This document shows, piece by piece, positions 41,601 to 51,690 of a stretch of DNA of 64,000 nt. Each line of letters starts with the position of its first letter. Positions within the stretch are counted from its first letter, which is position 1. The notes beneath the pieces were generated by a model. The model was not told the origin of the DNA and did not search any database. It worked only from the letters and a program-made list of their open reading frames with translations. This DNA comes from Aggregatibacter kilianii (lineage in GTDB: Bacteria; Pseudomonadota; Gammaproteobacteria; Enterobacterales; Pasteurellaceae): positions 1,110,501 through 1,174,500 of the forward strand of contig NZ_NRCN01000001.1 in assembly GCF_003130255.1 (NCBI RefSeq). Direction: 5' to 3'. A program made the translations under genes and the position numbers.

Positions 41601-42921
41601 AACCGTTGTGGATGCATTCGGTCGTACCAAAGAACACTATAAAGTACCTTACGGTGCGATTTTAAACAAAGGCGATCAGCAAGATGTGAATGCCGGCGAA
41701 ACTATCGCTAACTGGGATCCGCATACCATGCCGGTTATTTCTGAAGTGGGCGGTTTCGTGAAATTCGTGGATATCGTGGACGGCCTAACCGTTACCCGTC
41801 AAACCGATGAATTAACCGGTCTTTCTTCTATCGTAGTACAAGACGTGGGTGAACGTGCGACAGCAGGTAAAGACTTACGTCCGGCGATTAAACTGGTTGA
41901 TGACAAAGGTAACGATATTGTTGTTCCGGGCACTGATGTTGTAGCGCAATACTTCTTACCAAGTAAAGCTATCGTGACCCTAGATGACGGCGCAGAAGTG
42001 CATATCGGTGATCCGTTAGCACGTATTCCGCAAGAATCCGTGGGAACAAAAGATATTACCGGTGGTCTTCCACGCGTGGCAGACTTGTTTGAAGCGCGTA
42101 AACCGAAAGAGCCTGCGATTTTAGCGGAAATCTCCGGTATCGTGTCCTTCGGTAAAGAAACCAAAGGTAAACGCCGCTTGTTAATTACGCCGGCGGAAGG
42201 CGAAGTGTACGAAGAAATGATTCCGAAATGGCGTCAATTAAACGTATTCGAAGGTGAAATGGTAGAACGCGGTGATTTAATCTCCGACGGTGCGGAAACA
42301 CCACATGACATCTTACGTTTACGCGGTGTACACGCGGTAACCGAATATATCGTTAATGAAGTCCAAGAAGTTTACCGCTTACAAGGGGTAAAAATTAACG
42401 ATAAACACATCGAAGTTATCGTCCGTCAAATGTTGCGTAAAGCGATTGTCACCAAAGCCTATGACTCCGAATTCCTTGAAGGGGAACAAGTAGAAGTGGC
42501 TCGCGTGAAAATCGTTAACCGTAAACGTGAAGCGGAAGGCAAGCCACCGGTTGAATTTGAACGCGAATTGTTAGGTATCACTAAAGCGTCCTTAGCAACC
42601 GAGTCTTTCATCTCTGCGGCCTCCTTCCAAGAAACCACTCGTGTGTTAACGGAAGCTGCAGTAGCAGGAAAACGTGATGAATTACGCGGCTTGAAAGAAA
42701 ACGTCATCGTGGGTCGTTTGATCCCGGCGGGTACCGGTTTTGCGTATCACCAAAATCGTCATAAAAATCCAACCGTGATTTCTGAAGACGATGTGCCGGT
42801 AAGATTATCGGCAGCAGATGAGGAAGAGATTGCTTCCGAATTCGTGGTGACTTCTGATGAAGCGTCAGCAAATTTGGCAGAAATGCTGAATATGGTAGAA
42901 GACGACGATCACGCAGAATAA
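38653..42921 (+). CDS. rpoC: RNA polymerase beta' subunit
   Basis: About 1422 residues. I place the start at the GTG at 38653 (reads [10 protein letters not shown] next), 8 bases after AGGAG, which matches the known start of the family; an in-frame ATG at 38620 lies in the hairpin. The zinc motif [22 protein letters not shown], the active-site [15 protein letters not shown] with three metal-binding aspartates and the bridge-helix region are intact. It ends MVEDDDHAE. Terminator at 42939. Confidence 0.98.
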   Translation: MKDLVKFLKAQSKTAEDFDVIKIGLASPDMIRSWSYGEVKKPETINYRTFKPERDGLFCARIFGPVKDYECLCGKYKRLKHRGVICEKCGVEVTQTKVRRERMGHIELASPVAHIWFLKSLPSRIGLLLDMPLRDIERVLYFESYIVIEPGMTDLERGQLLTEEQYLDAEDRWQDEFDAKMGAEAIQALLRGIDLEAECENLREELQETNSETKRKKITKRLKLLEAFLQSGNKPEWMVMTVLPVLPPDLRPLVPLDGGRFATSDLNDLYRRVINRNNRLKRLLDLIAPDIIVRNEKRMLQESVDALLDNGRRGRAITGSNRRPLKSLADMIKGKQGRFRQNLLGKRVDYSGRSVITVGPYLHLHQCGLPKKMALELFRPFIYAKLESRGYATTIKAAKKMVEREDAIVWDILAEVIREHPILLNRAPTLHRLGIQAFEPILIEGKAIQLHPLVCAAFNADFDGDQMAVHVPLTLEAQLEARALMMSTNNILSPANGDPIIVPSQDVVLGLYYMTREKVNGKGEGMLLQDPREAEKAYRTGQAELHSRVKVRITEYVKNEAGEFESKTTLTDTTIGRAILWMIAPKGMPFSLFNQTLGKKAISKLINESYRRLGLKASVMFADHIMYTGFAYAARSGSSVGIDDMVIPAKKYEIISAAEEEVAEIQEQFQSGLVTAGERYNKVIDIWAAANERVAKAMMENLSTEEVMNREGKPEKQASFNSIFMMADSGARGSAAQIRQLAGMRGLMARPDGSIIETPITANFREGLNVLQYFISTHGARKGLADTALKTANSGYLTRRLVDVAQDLVIVEDDCGTHEGIVMTPLIEGGDEKVPLREQVLGRVVAEDILKPGTEEVLIPRNTLLDEKLCDVLDENSVDSVKVRSVVTCNTDFGVCAKCYGRDLARGHLINQGEAVGVIAAQSIGEPGTQLTMRTFHIGGAASAAAKESSVQVKNNGTLRLANAKFVTNNEGKLVLTSRNTELTVVDAFGRTKEHYKVPYGAILNKGDQQDVNAGETIANWDPHTMPVISEVGGFVKFVDIVDGLTVTRQTDELTGLSSIVVQDVGERATAGKDLRPAIKLVDDKGNDIVVPGTDVVAQYFLPSKAIVTLDDGAEVHIGDPLARIPQESVGTKDITGGLPRVADLFEARKPKEPAILAEISGIVSFGKETKGKRRLLITPAEGEVYEEMIPKWRQLNVFEGEMVERGDLISDGAETPHDILRLRGVHAVTEYIVNEVQEVYRLQGVKINDKHIEVIVRQMLRKAIVTKAYDSEFLEGEQVEVARVKIVNRKREAEGKPPVEFERELLGITKASLATESFISAASFQETTRVLTEAAVAGKRDELRGLKENVIVGRLIPAGTGFAYHQNRHKNPTVISEDDVPVRLSAADEEEIASEFVVTSDEASANLAEMLNMVEDDDHAE

Positions 42922-42938
42922 TTTATTCTCGTCACTTA

Positions 42939-42965
42939 AAACCCGGGCTCATGCTCGGGTTTTTG
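42939..42965 (+). terminator. rpoC terminator
   Basis: AAACCCGGGC-TCAT-GCTCGGGTTTTTG, a strong intrinsic terminator 18 bases after the stop. Confidence 0.9.
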
Positions 42966-43025
42966 TTTATACGCAATAATCTGATTTTGCGTAGTGTTTT
43001 ATTCGCTAAATTGAAAAATACCCTC

Positions 43026-43176
43026 TATAATGACCGCACTTTTCATGCAATGAGATAACATAGTCAAACACTGCTGAAATTACGATTATGGCGTTTGTCG
43101 AAATATAAGTAATTTCAGCGATTAACGACATAAGACTAGAGGTTTGATAAGTTTACTAAGTCTCTTATGTCGTCGC
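43026..43176. other. Two large stem-loops between rpoC and nudC, possible structured RNA
   Basis: After a TATAAT (43026-43031) with no clear -35, GCTGAAATTAC (43073-43083) pairs perfectly with GTAATTTCAGC (43109-43119). Then CGACATAAGA (43126-43135) pairs perfectly with TCTTATGTCG (43163-43172), extended by GCGA / TCGC across a 4-base bulge. The loops are 25 and 27 bases and the two units are similar in size. I recognise no known RNA or mobile element. Uptake signals lie on both sides (near 43033 and 43188). Confidence 0.5.
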
Positions 43177-43237
43177 CTAAGAGCAAAAGTGCGGTCGTTT
43201 TTTGCAGCGTTTTTCAATTAACTAAGCAGGTGTTCAT

Positions 43238-44020
43238 ATGCAACCGATAAAACCTGAAGATACGGGGTTCTGGTTATTTACACAAGGCTCTGCCATTCAT
43301 TTAAACCATGGTAAATTACCCTTCGGCAAAGCGGCTGGTTTAGGTTTAAACGGCCTAAATGCGCTAAAAATTGGTGAGTGGCAAGAACAGTCGTTTTATT
43401 TGGTTGAAACCCAAACAGAAGATACTCGCGATTACTTTTCCTTACGTGACCAGCTAGGCGAACCGCATGACTATTTCAATTTATTGTGCCGAGGCGTGGA
43501 ACTCAACCATTTCTATCAAACCCATCAATTTTGTGGCAAGTGCGGTGGAAAAAACGAACAAATGTCAGATGAGTGGGCGGTGAAATGTCATGCTTGTGGC
43601 TTTCGTACTTATCCTGTGATTTGTCCATCGATCATTGTTGCCGTGCGCCGTGGAAGACAGATTTTATTGGCAAATCATATGCGGCATAAAGGCGGCATAT
43701 ACACCACCCTAGCAGGTTTTGTGGAAGCCGGTGAAACCTTTGAAGAGACGGTGCGGCGGGAGGTTTACGAAGAAACGCATATTCACGTGCAAAATTTGCG
43801 TTACCTTGGTAGCCAACCTTGGGCGTTTCCCAATTCACAAATGGTTGGTTTTTTAGCAGATTACGCAGGCGGTGAGATTCAAATTCAGCCTGAAGAAATT
43901 CATGACGCGCAATGGTTTGATTATGACAAGCCTCTGCCCGAGTTGCCACCACATGGCACTATTGCACGTAAACTAATTGAAGCGACACTGGAATTGTGTC
44001 AACAACATCATGATAACTAG
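43238..44020 (+). CDS. nudC: NAD+ diphosphatase / RNA decapping NudC
   Basis: 260 residues. The zinc ribbon CGKCGGKN...[10 protein letters not shown] is followed by the Nudix box [23 protein letters not shown] with the metal-binding glutamates. The C-terminal [14 protein letters not shown] is the NudC signature that distinguishes NADH pyrophosphatases. It splits NAD(H) and removes NAD caps from RNA. hemE starts 7 bases after the stop. Confidence 0.97.
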   Translation: MQPIKPEDTGFWLFTQGSAIHLNHGKLPFGKAAGLGLNGLNALKIGEWQEQSFYLVETQTEDTRDYFSLRDQLGEPHDYFNLLCRGVELNHFYQTHQFCGKCGGKNEQMSDEWAVKCHACGFRTYPVICPSIIVAVRRGRQILLANHMRHKGGIYTTLAGFVEAGETFEETVRREVYEETHIHVQNLRYLGSQPWAFPNSQMVGFLADYAGGEIQIQPEEIHDAQWFDYDKPLPELPPHGTIARKLIEATLELCQQHHDN

Positions 44021-44027
44021 AGGTTTT

Positions 44028-45092
44028 ATGACCACATTAAAAAATGAACGCTATTTAAAAGCCCTTTTACGCCAACCTGTAGATATGACGCCTATTTGGA
44101 TGATGCGTCAGGCGGGTCGATATTTGCCGGAATACAAAGCCACTCGTGCGCAAGCCGGTGATTTTATGTCTTTATGCCGAAATGCGGATTTGGCCTGTGA
44201 GGTGACATTACAACCGTTGCGTCGTTATGATTTGGATGCCGCTATTTTATTTTCCGATATTTTAACGATTCCCGATGCCATGGGCTTAGGCTTGAGTTTT
44301 GGTGCAGGTGAAGGACCGAAATTTGAACGGGTCATTGACAGTAAAAGTGCGGTGGAAAATTTGCCCGTTCCAGATCCGGAGCAGGAGCTACAATATGTGA
44401 TGAACGCGGTCCGTACTATTCGTCGTGAACTAAATGGTGAAGTGCCACTTATCGGCTTTTCCGGTAGCCCGTGGACATTGGCCACTTATATGGTGGAAGG
44501 CGGTTCTTCTAAAGCCTTTACGAAAATTAAAAAAATGCTGTATAGCGAACCGCACTTATTACACGCCTTGTTAGATAAACTGGCAGACAGCGTTATTCTT
44601 TACTTGAATGCGCAAATTAAAGCTGGCGCCCAGGCGGTCATGGTGTTTGATACGTGGGGCGGCGTGTTGGCGCATCGTGAATATCCGGAGTTTTCCTTGC
44701 GTTATATGCACAAAATCGTGGACGGTTTGATTCGTGAGCATGATGGTTGTCGCGTGCCGGTAACTTTGTTTACCAAAGGCGGTGGGTTATGGTTAGAAGC
44801 CATTGCCGATACTGGTTGTGATGCAGTGGGCTTGGATTGGACGGTGGATGTCGCTGAGGCACGTCGCCGTATCGGGCATAAAGTGGCATTGCAAGGCAAC
44901 ATGGATCCGAGCGTGTTATATGCGTCGGCCGGCCGAATTGAAGACGAAGTGCGGTCGATTTTGGCGGCATTTGGTGAAGGTAGCGGGCATGTATTTAATC
45001 TTGGTCATGGTATTCATCAGGATGTACCGACGGAAAGTCCGAAAGTGTTGGTGGATGCGGTACACCAGCTATCCAAGCCTTATCATCTCTAA
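44028..45092 (+). CDS. hemE: Uroporphyrinogen decarboxylase
   Basis: 354 residues from the ATG at 44028, after [22 protein letters not shown] with its conserved arginines, and [17 protein letters not shown], are both signature motifs. FDTWGGVL and [11 protein letters not shown] follow. It removes four carboxyl groups from uroporphyrinogen III to make coproporphyrinogen III in heme synthesis. Uptake signals lie inside (near 44344 and 44946). Middle gene of nudC-hemE-yjaG. Confidence 0.98.
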   Translation: MTTLKNERYLKALLRQPVDMTPIWMMRQAGRYLPEYKATRAQAGDFMSLCRNADLACEVTLQPLRRYDLDAAILFSDILTIPDAMGLGLSFGAGEGPKFERVIDSKSAVENLPVPDPEQELQYVMNAVRTIRRELNGEVPLIGFSGSPWTLATYMVEGGSSKAFTKIKKMLYSEPHLLHALLDKLADSVILYLNAQIKAGAQAVMVFDTWGGVLAHREYPEFSLRYMHKIVDGLIREHDGCRVPVTLFTKGGGLWLEAIADTGCDAVGLDWTVDVAEARRRIGHKVALQGNMDPSVLYASAGRIEDEVRSILAAFGEGSGHVFNLGHGIHQDVPTESPKVLVDAVHQLSKPYHL

Positions 45093-45109
45093 AGTGCGGT
45101 AAAAATATT

Positions 45110-45700
45110 ATGCGAAATCTGATTCATAAACGTTTAGAAAATCTTGCTACTTGGCAGCATTTGACTTTTATGGCATGCCTATGTGAGCGGATGTATCCCA
45201 ATTATCATTTGTTCTGTCAAATTAGCGAACAACCGCAACATGCTAAGGTATATCACAATATTTTGAATTTGGTGTGGGAATACTTAACTGTGAAAGACAC
45301 CAAAATCAATTTTGAAAACCAACTGGAAAAACTCGAAGATATTATTCCCGATGTTAATGATTATCGGTGTTATGGTGTTATTCCTGCTTTAGATGCGTGT
45401 GAAGGGCTTTCAGAAGTGTTACACACCATCATTGCGGGGGCGTCACTGGAGCAAGCCATAAAAGTCAGCCAACTTTCTTTCAATACGATTGCGGGTTATC
45501 TGGAAATGGAACAGGAACGGGAATTATCCGAAGCCGAATTGAAAGAATCGGATTTGATTCAGCAGGAGTTAGATCTGCAATGGCAGTTGTATCGCGTGCT
45601 GAAAGACGCGGAAAAACATGATGTGGCGCTGATTCAGGACTTAAAAAACGAGTTACGTGAGGAGAAAATCTCAAATATTTGTATAAAAATTGACCAGTAA
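45110..45700 (+). CDS. yjaG: YjaG family protein (DUF416)
   Basis: 196 residues with the DUF416 features TFMACLCERMYPNYHLF, VWEYLTVKDTKINFENQLEKLE and YGVIPALDACE. It is a soluble, mostly helical protein of unknown function. It lies between hemE and hupA, the same order as in enterobacteria (where nfi is inserted). An uptake signal lies in the 17-base gap after hemE. Confidence 0.9.
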   Translation: MRNLIHKRLENLATWQHLTFMACLCERMYPNYHLFCQISEQPQHAKVYHNILNLVWEYLTVKDTKINFENQLEKLEDIIPDVNDYRCYGVIPALDACEGLSEVLHTIIAGASLEQAIKVSQLSFNTIAGYLEMEQERELSEAELKESDLIQQELDLQWQLYRVLKDAEKHDVALIQDLKNELREEKISNICIKIDQ

Positions 45701-45866
45701 CGCGGTATTTTCAGCAATTTTTGCAATTCCCGCTTTGCTTTAATCCAAACTTAGATTAATCTTGGCACTGCACTGATTACAGTGATTATGGTCATTGAAT
45801 AGATAATTTCACAATTATTTATTCCTCTACTGTTAAATTTTATTAAAAAATAGAAGGTACTAATCT

Positions 45867-46139
45867 ATGAACAAAACAGATTTAATTGATGCGATCGCAA
45901 GCTCAGCTGAATTAAATAAAAAACAAGCTAAAGCGGCTTTAGAAGCAACCTTAGACGCTATCACCGGTAGTTTGAAAAAAGGTGAAGCTGTGCAATTAAT
46001 CGGCTTCGGTACATTTAAAGTGAACGAGCGTAAAGCACGTACCGGTCGTAACCCACAAACCGGCGCAGAAATCAAAATCGCTGCCTCTAAAGTTCCGGCA
46101 TTCGTTTCCGGTAAAGCATTAAAAGACGCTGTTAAATAA
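45867..46139 (+). CDS. hupA: DNA-binding protein HU (alpha type)
   Basis: 90 residues. [22 protein letters not shown] and the beta-arm [20 protein letters not shown] with the intercalating proline show an HU subunit. It bends and compacts DNA. Its place behind yjaG supports the hupA assignment. A clear terminator follows. Confidence 0.96.
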   Translation: MNKTDLIDAIASSAELNKKQAKAALEATLDAITGSLKKGEAVQLIGFGTFKVNERKARTGRNPQTGAEIKIAASKVPAFVSGKALKDAVK

Positions 46140-46162
46140 TTAGCCCTTATATTTAATGATAT

Positions 46163-46193
46163 AAACCCTGTTTACAATAAACAGGGTTTTTTG
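46163..46193 (+). terminator. hupA terminator
   Basis: AAACCCTGTTTA-CAA-TAAACAGGGTTTTTTG, 12-bp stem plus T run. Confidence 0.92.
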
Positions 46194-46255
46194 TTGCCCT
46201 GCTTTCTGTTTACATCCCCTCTAAATCCCTATAAAATTTCGAACCGAAATTTAAT

Positions 46256-47053
46256 ATGAACTATTTATTGGAAAAAATGACTAAGCGTAATATTCGACCC
46301 CGCAATACGCAACAGCGCCGTCATGGCATTATGCAATTATTGTTGGAACGCGGAGAAATTAGCGTAGAACAACTTGTACAGTTGTTTGATACATCAGAAG
46401 TCACCATTCGTAAGGACTTATCCGTATTAGAACGGAACGGTTTTTTGTTGCGTCGTTATGGTGGAGCAATCTTAATGCCACAAGAACTGATTGAGGATGA
46501 ACAAGAAGATTTTCTTTCGGAACGAAAGTTGGCGATTGCAAAACGAGCGGCGGAACGTATTTTGGATCACAACCGTATTATTATCGATAGTGGTACCACA
46601 ACAGCTGCTTTGATTAAGCAGCTGAATCATAAACAAGGCCTAGTGGTGATGACTAATTCCATGTACGTGGCGAATGAACTTCGTTCCCTAGAAAACGAGC
46701 CGACCCTATTAATGACCGGCGGTACATGGGATAAGGCTTCAGAGTCTTTTCAAGGCAAAGTGGCGGAACAAGTATTGCGTTCTTATAACTTTGACCAGTT
46801 ATTCATTGGTGCCGATGGTATTGATTTTGAACGTGGAACGACAACGTTTAACGAGTTAGTCGGGCTGAGCCAAGTGATGGCGGATGTGGCGCGTGAAGTG
46901 ATTGTAATGGTGGAATCACAAAAAATCGGTCGCAAAATGCCGAATGTGGAATTAACGTGGCAGCAGATTGACGTGTTGATTACCGACAATCTGCTGTCGG
47001 AAGAGAATAAACGCCGTATTGAGGCGCATGGCGTGGATGTCATTTGTGCATAA
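46256..47053 (+). CDS. DeoR/GlpR-family transcription regulator upstream of glmS
   Basis: 265 residues from 46256, or 258 from the ATG at 46277 (MTKRNIRPRN), which has GGAAAAA close before it; the start is uncertain. The N-terminal winged helix is RRHGIMQLLLERGEISVEQLVQLFDTSEVTIRKDLSVLERNGFLLRRYGGA. The C-terminal sensor domain has DSGTTTAAL, GADGID and FNELVGLSQVM, which bind sugar phosphates in this family. Since it lies 49 bases before glmS on the same strand, a role in amino-sugar control is likely. That role is inferred, not shown. Confidence 0.88.
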   Translation: MNYLLEKMTKRNIRPRNTQQRRHGIMQLLLERGEISVEQLVQLFDTSEVTIRKDLSVLERNGFLLRRYGGAILMPQELIEDEQEDFLSERKLAIAKRAAERILDHNRIIIDSGTTTAALIKQLNHKQGLVVMTNSMYVANELRSLENEPTLLMTGGTWDKASESFQGKVAEQVLRSYNFDQLFIGADGIDFERGTTTFNELVGLSQVMADVAREVIVMVESQKIGRKMPNVELTWQQIDVLITDNLLSEENKRRIEAHGVDVICA

Positions 47054-47102
47054 AGTGCGGTGGTTTTTTTCAGTGTTTTTTTAGTCTTATAAAGGAAATA
47101 TT

Positions 47103-48935
47103 ATGTGTGGAATTGTCGGTGCGGTAGCGCAACGTGATGTAGCAGAAATCTTAATTAACGGATTACATCGTCTTGAATATCGGGGTTATGACTCGGCAGG
47201 TTTGGCGGTTGTGGATGCGCAACACGAGTTACAACGTGTGCGTTGTTTAGGGAAAGTGAAAGAATTAGATGATGCGGTGGAAAAATCCCCTATTAGTGGC
47301 GGTACCGGTATTGCACACACCCGCTGGGCAACCCACGGTGCGCCTTCAGAAGATAACGCGCATCCGCATGTTTCCGGCAATTTCGCGGTGGTGCATAACG
47401 GCATTATCGAAAATTACGAAGAATTACGTACCCTGTTAAAAGAACGCGGTTATGTGTTTACCTCTCAAACCGACACCGAGGTGATCGCACATTTGGTGGA
47501 ATGGGAAATGCGTAGTACCGACAGCCTGTTGGACGCAGTACAAAAAGTAGTGAAACAGCTTATCGGCGCCTATGGTATGGTCGTGATGGATCGTATGCAT
47601 CCCGAACATTTGGTTGCTGCTCGTTCCGGTAGTCCGCTGGTGATTGGTTTGGGTATCGGTGAGAATTTCCTTGCTTCTGACCAACTTGCGTTATTAAGCG
47701 TAACTCGTCGTTTTATTTATTTGGAAGAAGGCGATATTGCAGAAATTACTCGTCGATCCGTGGATATTTACGATCGTGACGGTAATAAAGTAGAGCGTAG
47801 CATGCATGATTCAAACGCTGAAAATGATGCTGCGGAGAAAGGAAAATTCCGCCATTACATGCAGAAAGAAATTTACGAACAACCGACTGCACTAGTGAAT
47901 ACCATGCAAGGCCGTTTGACTCACGATAATTTAGTCATTCAATCCATTGGCAACGGTGCAAAAGACATTTTAGAGAAAGTGGAACACATTCAAATTGTCG
48001 CTTGTGGAACCTCTTACAATTCCGGCATGGTGTCGCGCTACTGGTTTGAAAGTTTGGCCGGTATCAGTTGTGATGTGGAAATCGCTTCCGAATTCCGTTA
48101 TCGCAAATTTGTAACCCGCCCGAACAGTTTGTTGATTACGATTTCCCAATCCGGTGAAACCGCCGATACCTTGGCGGCGTTACGCTTGGCAAAACAAAAA
48201 GGCTACATGGCGGCCATGACGATTTGTAACGTTGCCAGCTCCTCTTTGGTGCGTGAATCGGATTTAGCCTTCATGACCCGCGCAGGCGTGGAAATCGGCG
48301 TGGCATCCACCAAAGCCTTTACCACACAGTTGGCAGCGTTGTTAATGTTAGTGGTTGCCGTAGGCAAAGTGAAAGGCACACTTTCTGCCAAAAAAGAGCA
48401 GGAAATCGTGAAAGCCTTAGAAGCCTTGCCGGCAGAAATTGAAAAAGCCTTGGCATTCGATCAGCATATTGAAGATTTAGCGGAAGATTTTGCAGAGAAA
48501 CATCATGCCTTATTCTTAGGGCGTGGTGAATTCTATCCGATTGCGATGGAAGCCTCATTGAAGTTAAAAGAAATTTCTTACATTCACGCAGAAGCCTATG
48601 CTGCCGGTGAATTGAAACACGGCCCGTTAGCATTAATCGATGCCGATATGCCGGTGATTGTGGTGGCGCCAAACAATGAATTGTTGGAAAAAATCAAATC
48701 CAACATTGAAGAAGTACGTGCCCGTGGCGGTCAGTTGTATGTTTTCGCCGATAAAGAAGCCGGATTTACCGAAGCCGATGGCATGAAAATTATCACCATG
48801 CCGACGGTGAGCGAGATCACCGCGCCGATTTATTATACCGTGCCGATGCAATTATTGGCCTACCACATTGCCTTAATCAAAGGCACCGATGTGGATCAGC
48901 CTCGTAACTTGGCGAAAGCGGTAACAGTGGAATAA
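47103..48935 (+). CDS. glmS: Glutamine-fructose-6-phosphate aminotransferase
   Basis: 610 residues, the normal length. The glutaminase domain starts MCGIVGA with the nucleophile Cys2 and includes [18 protein letters not shown]. Two SIS domains follow ([28 protein letters not shown]), with HGPLALID and the C-terminal LAKAVTVE. It makes glucosamine-6-phosphate, the first step toward UDP-GlcNAc; glmU, a later step, is also in this window. No glmS ribozyme is seen. Confidence 0.98.
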   Translation: MCGIVGAVAQRDVAEILINGLHRLEYRGYDSAGLAVVDAQHELQRVRCLGKVKELDDAVEKSPISGGTGIAHTRWATHGAPSEDNAHPHVSGNFAVVHNGIIENYEELRTLLKERGYVFTSQTDTEVIAHLVEWEMRSTDSLLDAVQKVVKQLIGAYGMVVMDRMHPEHLVAARSGSPLVIGLGIGENFLASDQLALLSVTRRFIYLEEGDIAEITRRSVDIYDRDGNKVERSMHDSNAENDAAEKGKFRHYMQKEIYEQPTALVNTMQGRLTHDNLVIQSIGNGAKDILEKVEHIQIVACGTSYNSGMVSRYWFESLAGISCDVEIASEFRYRKFVTRPNSLLITISQSGETADTLAALRLAKQKGYMAAMTICNVASSSLVRESDLAFMTRAGVEIGVASTKAFTTQLAALLMLVVAVGKVKGTLSAKKEQEIVKALEALPAEIEKALAFDQHIEDLAEDFAEKHHALFLGRGEFYPIAMEASLKLKEISYIHAEAYAAGELKHGPLALIDADMPVIVVAPNNELLEKIKSNIEEVRARGGQLYVFADKEAGFTEADGMKIITMPTVSEITAPIYYTVPMQLLAYHIALIKGTDVDQPRNLAKAVTVE

Positions 48936-48958
48936 TCTCTAAAAACGTTTGAAATTCT

Positions 48959-49000
48959 GACCGTACTTTGAATGAGAAAAGCAAAGTGCGGTCTTTTTTT
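48959..49000. terminator. Uptake-signal terminator between glmS and the methyltransferase gene
   Basis: GACCGTACTTTG pairs with CAAAGTGCGGTC (one G-T pair), followed by TTTTTTT. The left arm is a uptake signal with one substitution. Confidence 0.8.
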
Positions 49001-49010
49001 ACCTCAAATT

Positions 49011-49826
49011 TTAAATAATACGATACCGTAAGAAACGATAAGATTTGCGGACTGTGGGGAATATCCACATGATGGCAGCTTTCAATAAGCCGATACCTTT
49101 CCAAGCCGGAAAATCGAACATATATTTTGCCGAAATCAGTTGCAGATTATTTGCCCAATGCTCCATTTCATGATCGTCATCGCAGCCGTAATCAAATTTT
49201 GCCCGCATGTGTTTTATTACGTCATGATGTTTTTGCGAATTACGGCTCATCCAAGTGCTACCGATATCAAAAGTGATTTCACCACCGCTAAAACGGGCGG
49301 CTAAGTCTTTAAACAGTTTTTTCACTTGCGCTTCATTGAAGTACATCAACACGCCTTCAATCACAAATAAAAACGAAGCGTGTGGGTATTGCGTTTGTAA
49401 TGTGTCCATCCAATCCGTTTCAAAGGCTGACGCAGGCAATAAAATTTCGTTTTCCGCCGGCGGCATCATTTGCTTGCGTAATGCAATGACATCAGGCAAA
49501 TCCAGTTCATAGAAAGGAATGTTTTTGCCGATATCACCAACACGCTCGTGTCGTGCGTCCAACCCGCAGCCGATCATCACGATAATCGGTTGTTGATGGC
49601 GTTGAATAAAGTCTTTAGTCACGTTATCCAAATATGCGGCGCGAATCGCCGAACCTACGGAACTGTGTACGGCGGTATCAAATTTACTGAAATCATAATC
49701 GATTTGCGGAATCAGGCGCAGCGCCGATTCATCATGAATAATCGGATTGGGTTTTAATGATTCTCGATAACGCATATATAGCGGAATAAGCAGGGTTTCG
49801 CTGACCGCATCTTGAATTTGAAACAT
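49011..49826 (-). CDS. Class I SAM-dependent methyltransferase (LCM/Tcmp type), Fur-box promoter
   Basis: 271 residues. VMIGCGLDARHERVG is the SAM-binding motif of the leucine-carboxyl/Tcmp methyltransferase family, with YELDLPDVIALRK after it and FVIEGVLMYFNEAQVKKLF in the second half. The substrate is unknown; family members methylate carboxyl groups or polyketide/small-molecule hydroxyls. A strong AAGGAGTAACT ribosome site precedes the ATG. The promoter overlaps a Fur-box-like palindrome, suggesting iron control. Confidence 0.85.
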   Translation of the reverse strand: MFQIQDAVSETLLIPLYMRYRESLKPNPIIHDESALRLIPQIDYDFSKFDTAVHSSVGSAIRAAYLDNVTKDFIQRHQQPIIVMIGCGLDARHERVGDIGKNIPFYELDLPDVIALRKQMMPPAENEILLPASAFETDWMDTLQTQYPHASFLFVIEGVLMYFNEAQVKKLFKDLAARFSGGEITFDIGSTWMSRNSQKHHDVIKHMRAKFDYGCDDDHEMEHWANNLQLISAKYMFDFPAWKGIGLLKAAIMWIFPTVRKSYRFLRYRII

Positions 49827-49935
49827 AGTTACTCCTTATGTTTATCCAGCTTGTCTGCAGTGGAATAAAGCTATGGCGGGAAGTACGGCGTAAACTGCCG
49901 TCGTAGGAAAGTGATTTCTGTTATTAATAGATGTG

Positions 49936-49964
49936 ATTATAGATGAGAATTATTCTTAATTAAA
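49936..49964 (-). promoter_or_regulatory. Promoter of the methyltransferase gene with Fur-box-like operator
   Basis: On the minus strand, TTTAAT (49959-49964), 17 bases, TATAAT (49936-49941). The palindrome TGAGAAT-T-ATTCTTA (49944-49958) fills the spacer and matches the Fur 7-1-7 core with one mismatch. Binding there would block RNA polymerase. Confidence 0.65.
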
Positions 49965-50001
49965 GGCTGGATAATGAAGAGTTAAAAACATTAAAAAAAA
50001 T

Positions 50002-50050
50002 GACCGCACTTTTTAAGAGAATATTGTCAGTGAATATCAAAAAGTGCGGT
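50002..50050. terminator. Inverted uptake-signal pair after yjgR
   Basis: ACCGCACTTTTT and AAAAAGTGCGGT form a 12-bp stem with a roughly 24-base loop, downstream of yjgR on its strand. Confidence 0.7.
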
Positions 50051-50068
50051 GCATTTTTCGGAGGAATT

Positions 50069-51568
50069 TTACTTCTTAAATGCGCCTAAAATTCCCCGCA
50101 TAATTTGTTTGGTGATTTGGTTGCGGATGTTGCGTCCCACGGATTTTGCTACGCCACTGACCAATTCTTCCGTCACAGTCAGTTGCTCGCCACGTTTTTT
50201 GGTGCCGAAAATCATGCGGCTGAGACTACCCATAATGCCGTTTTCTTTTTCCTGCTTGGCTTGTTCCGCTTGTTTTTGCGCTACAGCGGCTAAATCCGCT
50301 TGTTGGTTTAACACCTCAAAAGCAGATTCGTTATCCACATAATCTTTATAGAAAGCGTATAAATCGTCGTCTTTCACCCAAGCGGTGCGTTGTTCGGCAG
50401 TAATTGGCGCTAATTGGCTTTTCGGTGGGAAAATGTAAGCAATTTCCACCGGTGTCGGCATGCCTTTTTCATCTAAGAACGAGACTAATGCCTGACCTAC
50501 GCCGAGTGTTGAAATCGTTTCAACCACGTTTATGTTCGGGTTGGAACGGAAGGTTTCCGCGGCTGATTTCACAGCCTTTTGATCGCGTGGCGTAAAGGCG
50601 CGCAAGGCGTGTTGCACGCGGTTGCCTAATTGACCGAGCACGGTATCCGGTAAATCCAACGGGTTTTGGGTCACGAAATAAATGCCCACGCCTTTGGAAC
50701 GAATCAAACGCACGACCTGCTCCACTTTATCCACCAACACGCTTGGTGCGCCATCAAACAGCAAATGCGCTTCGTCAAAGAACATGACGAATTTCGGTTT
50801 GTCGGGGTCGCCCACTTCCGGTAGCTGTTCAAATAATTCCGCCATTAACCAAAGCAAGAATGCACTGTACATGCGTGGGGAGTTAATTAATTTTTCCGAA
50901 TTGAGTACATTAATAACGCCACGACCATCACGGGTTTGTAGCCAATCATCTAAATTTAGTGCAGGCTCGCCGAATAAATTTATTGCACCTTCGTTTTCTA
51001 AGGTTAATAAGGCGCGTTGAATGGCTCCTACGCTGGCGGCAGACACGTTGCCATATTCTACTTGGAAGGTCTTGGCATTTTCCGCCACATATTTCAGCAT
51101 AGCGCGCAGATCTTTTAGGTCGATAAGCAATAAGCCTTTGTCATCCGCCACACGGAACACGAGGTTGAGCAAGCCTTCTTGCGTCGCGTTGAGATTTAAT
51201 AAACGGGAGAGCAACAACGGCCCCATTTCGGAAATGGTGGTACGAAGCGGAATGCCTGTTTCGCCGAACACGTCCCAAAAGGAAACAGGATAACCGCTCA
51301 AATAGCTTTCGCCGCCTAAATTGAATTGTTCGATACGCTCGGCGATTTTACCTTGCATCACGCCCGGCTGCACTAAGCCGGAAAGGTCACCTTTCACATC
51401 CACTAAAAATACCGGTACGCCGTCGTCACTAAAGGCTTCCGCCATTTTGCGTAATGTAACGGTTTTACCCGTGCCGGTGGCGCCGGCAATTAAACCGTGG
51501 CGGTTCGCCATTTTCGCGGTAATGCCGAGTTGTTGGTTTTGAGGGGTTTGGGCTAATAAATATTGCAT
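50069..51568 (-). CDS. yjgR: HerA-like ATPase, DUF853 / YjgR family
   Basis: 499 residues. Walker A GATGTGKTVTLRKMAE lies at residues about 31-46, and VFLVDVKGDLSG and KFVMFFDEAHLLFDGAP give Walker B. QNPLDLPDTVLGQLGNRVQHALRAFTPRDQKAV is the family signature. It is a soluble hexameric-type RecA-fold ATPase of unknown role, related to HerA/FtsK helicases. It stands alone, divergent from yiiM. Confidence 0.92.
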   Translation of the reverse strand: MQYLLAQTPQNQQLGITAKMANRHGLIAGATGTGKTVTLRKMAEAFSDDGVPVFLVDVKGDLSGLVQPGVMQGKIAERIEQFNLGGESYLSGYPVSFWDVFGETGIPLRTTISEMGPLLLSRLLNLNATQEGLLNLVFRVADDKGLLLIDLKDLRAMLKYVAENAKTFQVEYGNVSAASVGAIQRALLTLENEGAINLFGEPALNLDDWLQTRDGRGVINVLNSEKLINSPRMYSAFLLWLMAELFEQLPEVGDPDKPKFVMFFDEAHLLFDGAPSVLVDKVEQVVRLIRSKGVGIYFVTQNPLDLPDTVLGQLGNRVQHALRAFTPRDQKAVKSAAETFRSNPNINVVETISTLGVGQALVSFLDEKGMPTPVEIAYIFPPKSQLAPITAEQRTAWVKDDDLYAFYKDYVDNESAFEVLNQQADLAAVAQKQAEQAKQEKENGIMGSLSRMIFGTKKRGEQLTVTEELVSGVAKSVGRNIRNQITKQIMRGILGAFKK

Positions 51569-51690
51569 TGTTATTGTTCCTAATGGATTGCGAATGAATT
51601 TTCCGCATGATATTTAAAAATAGAAGTGCGGTCAAAAAATAAGTTGTTTTTACGGTATAATTCTGCAGATTTCAGATAATAACGAGGAAA

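Noticed and set aside
43977-44027. Upstream extension of hemE overlapping nudC
   Set aside because: The ATG at 44028 has a ribosome site and matches the usual HemE N-terminus.
46900-47102. glmS ribozyme before glmS
   Set aside because: The conserved ribozyme core is absent and the 49-base gap is too short; such ribozymes are found in Gram-positive bacteria.
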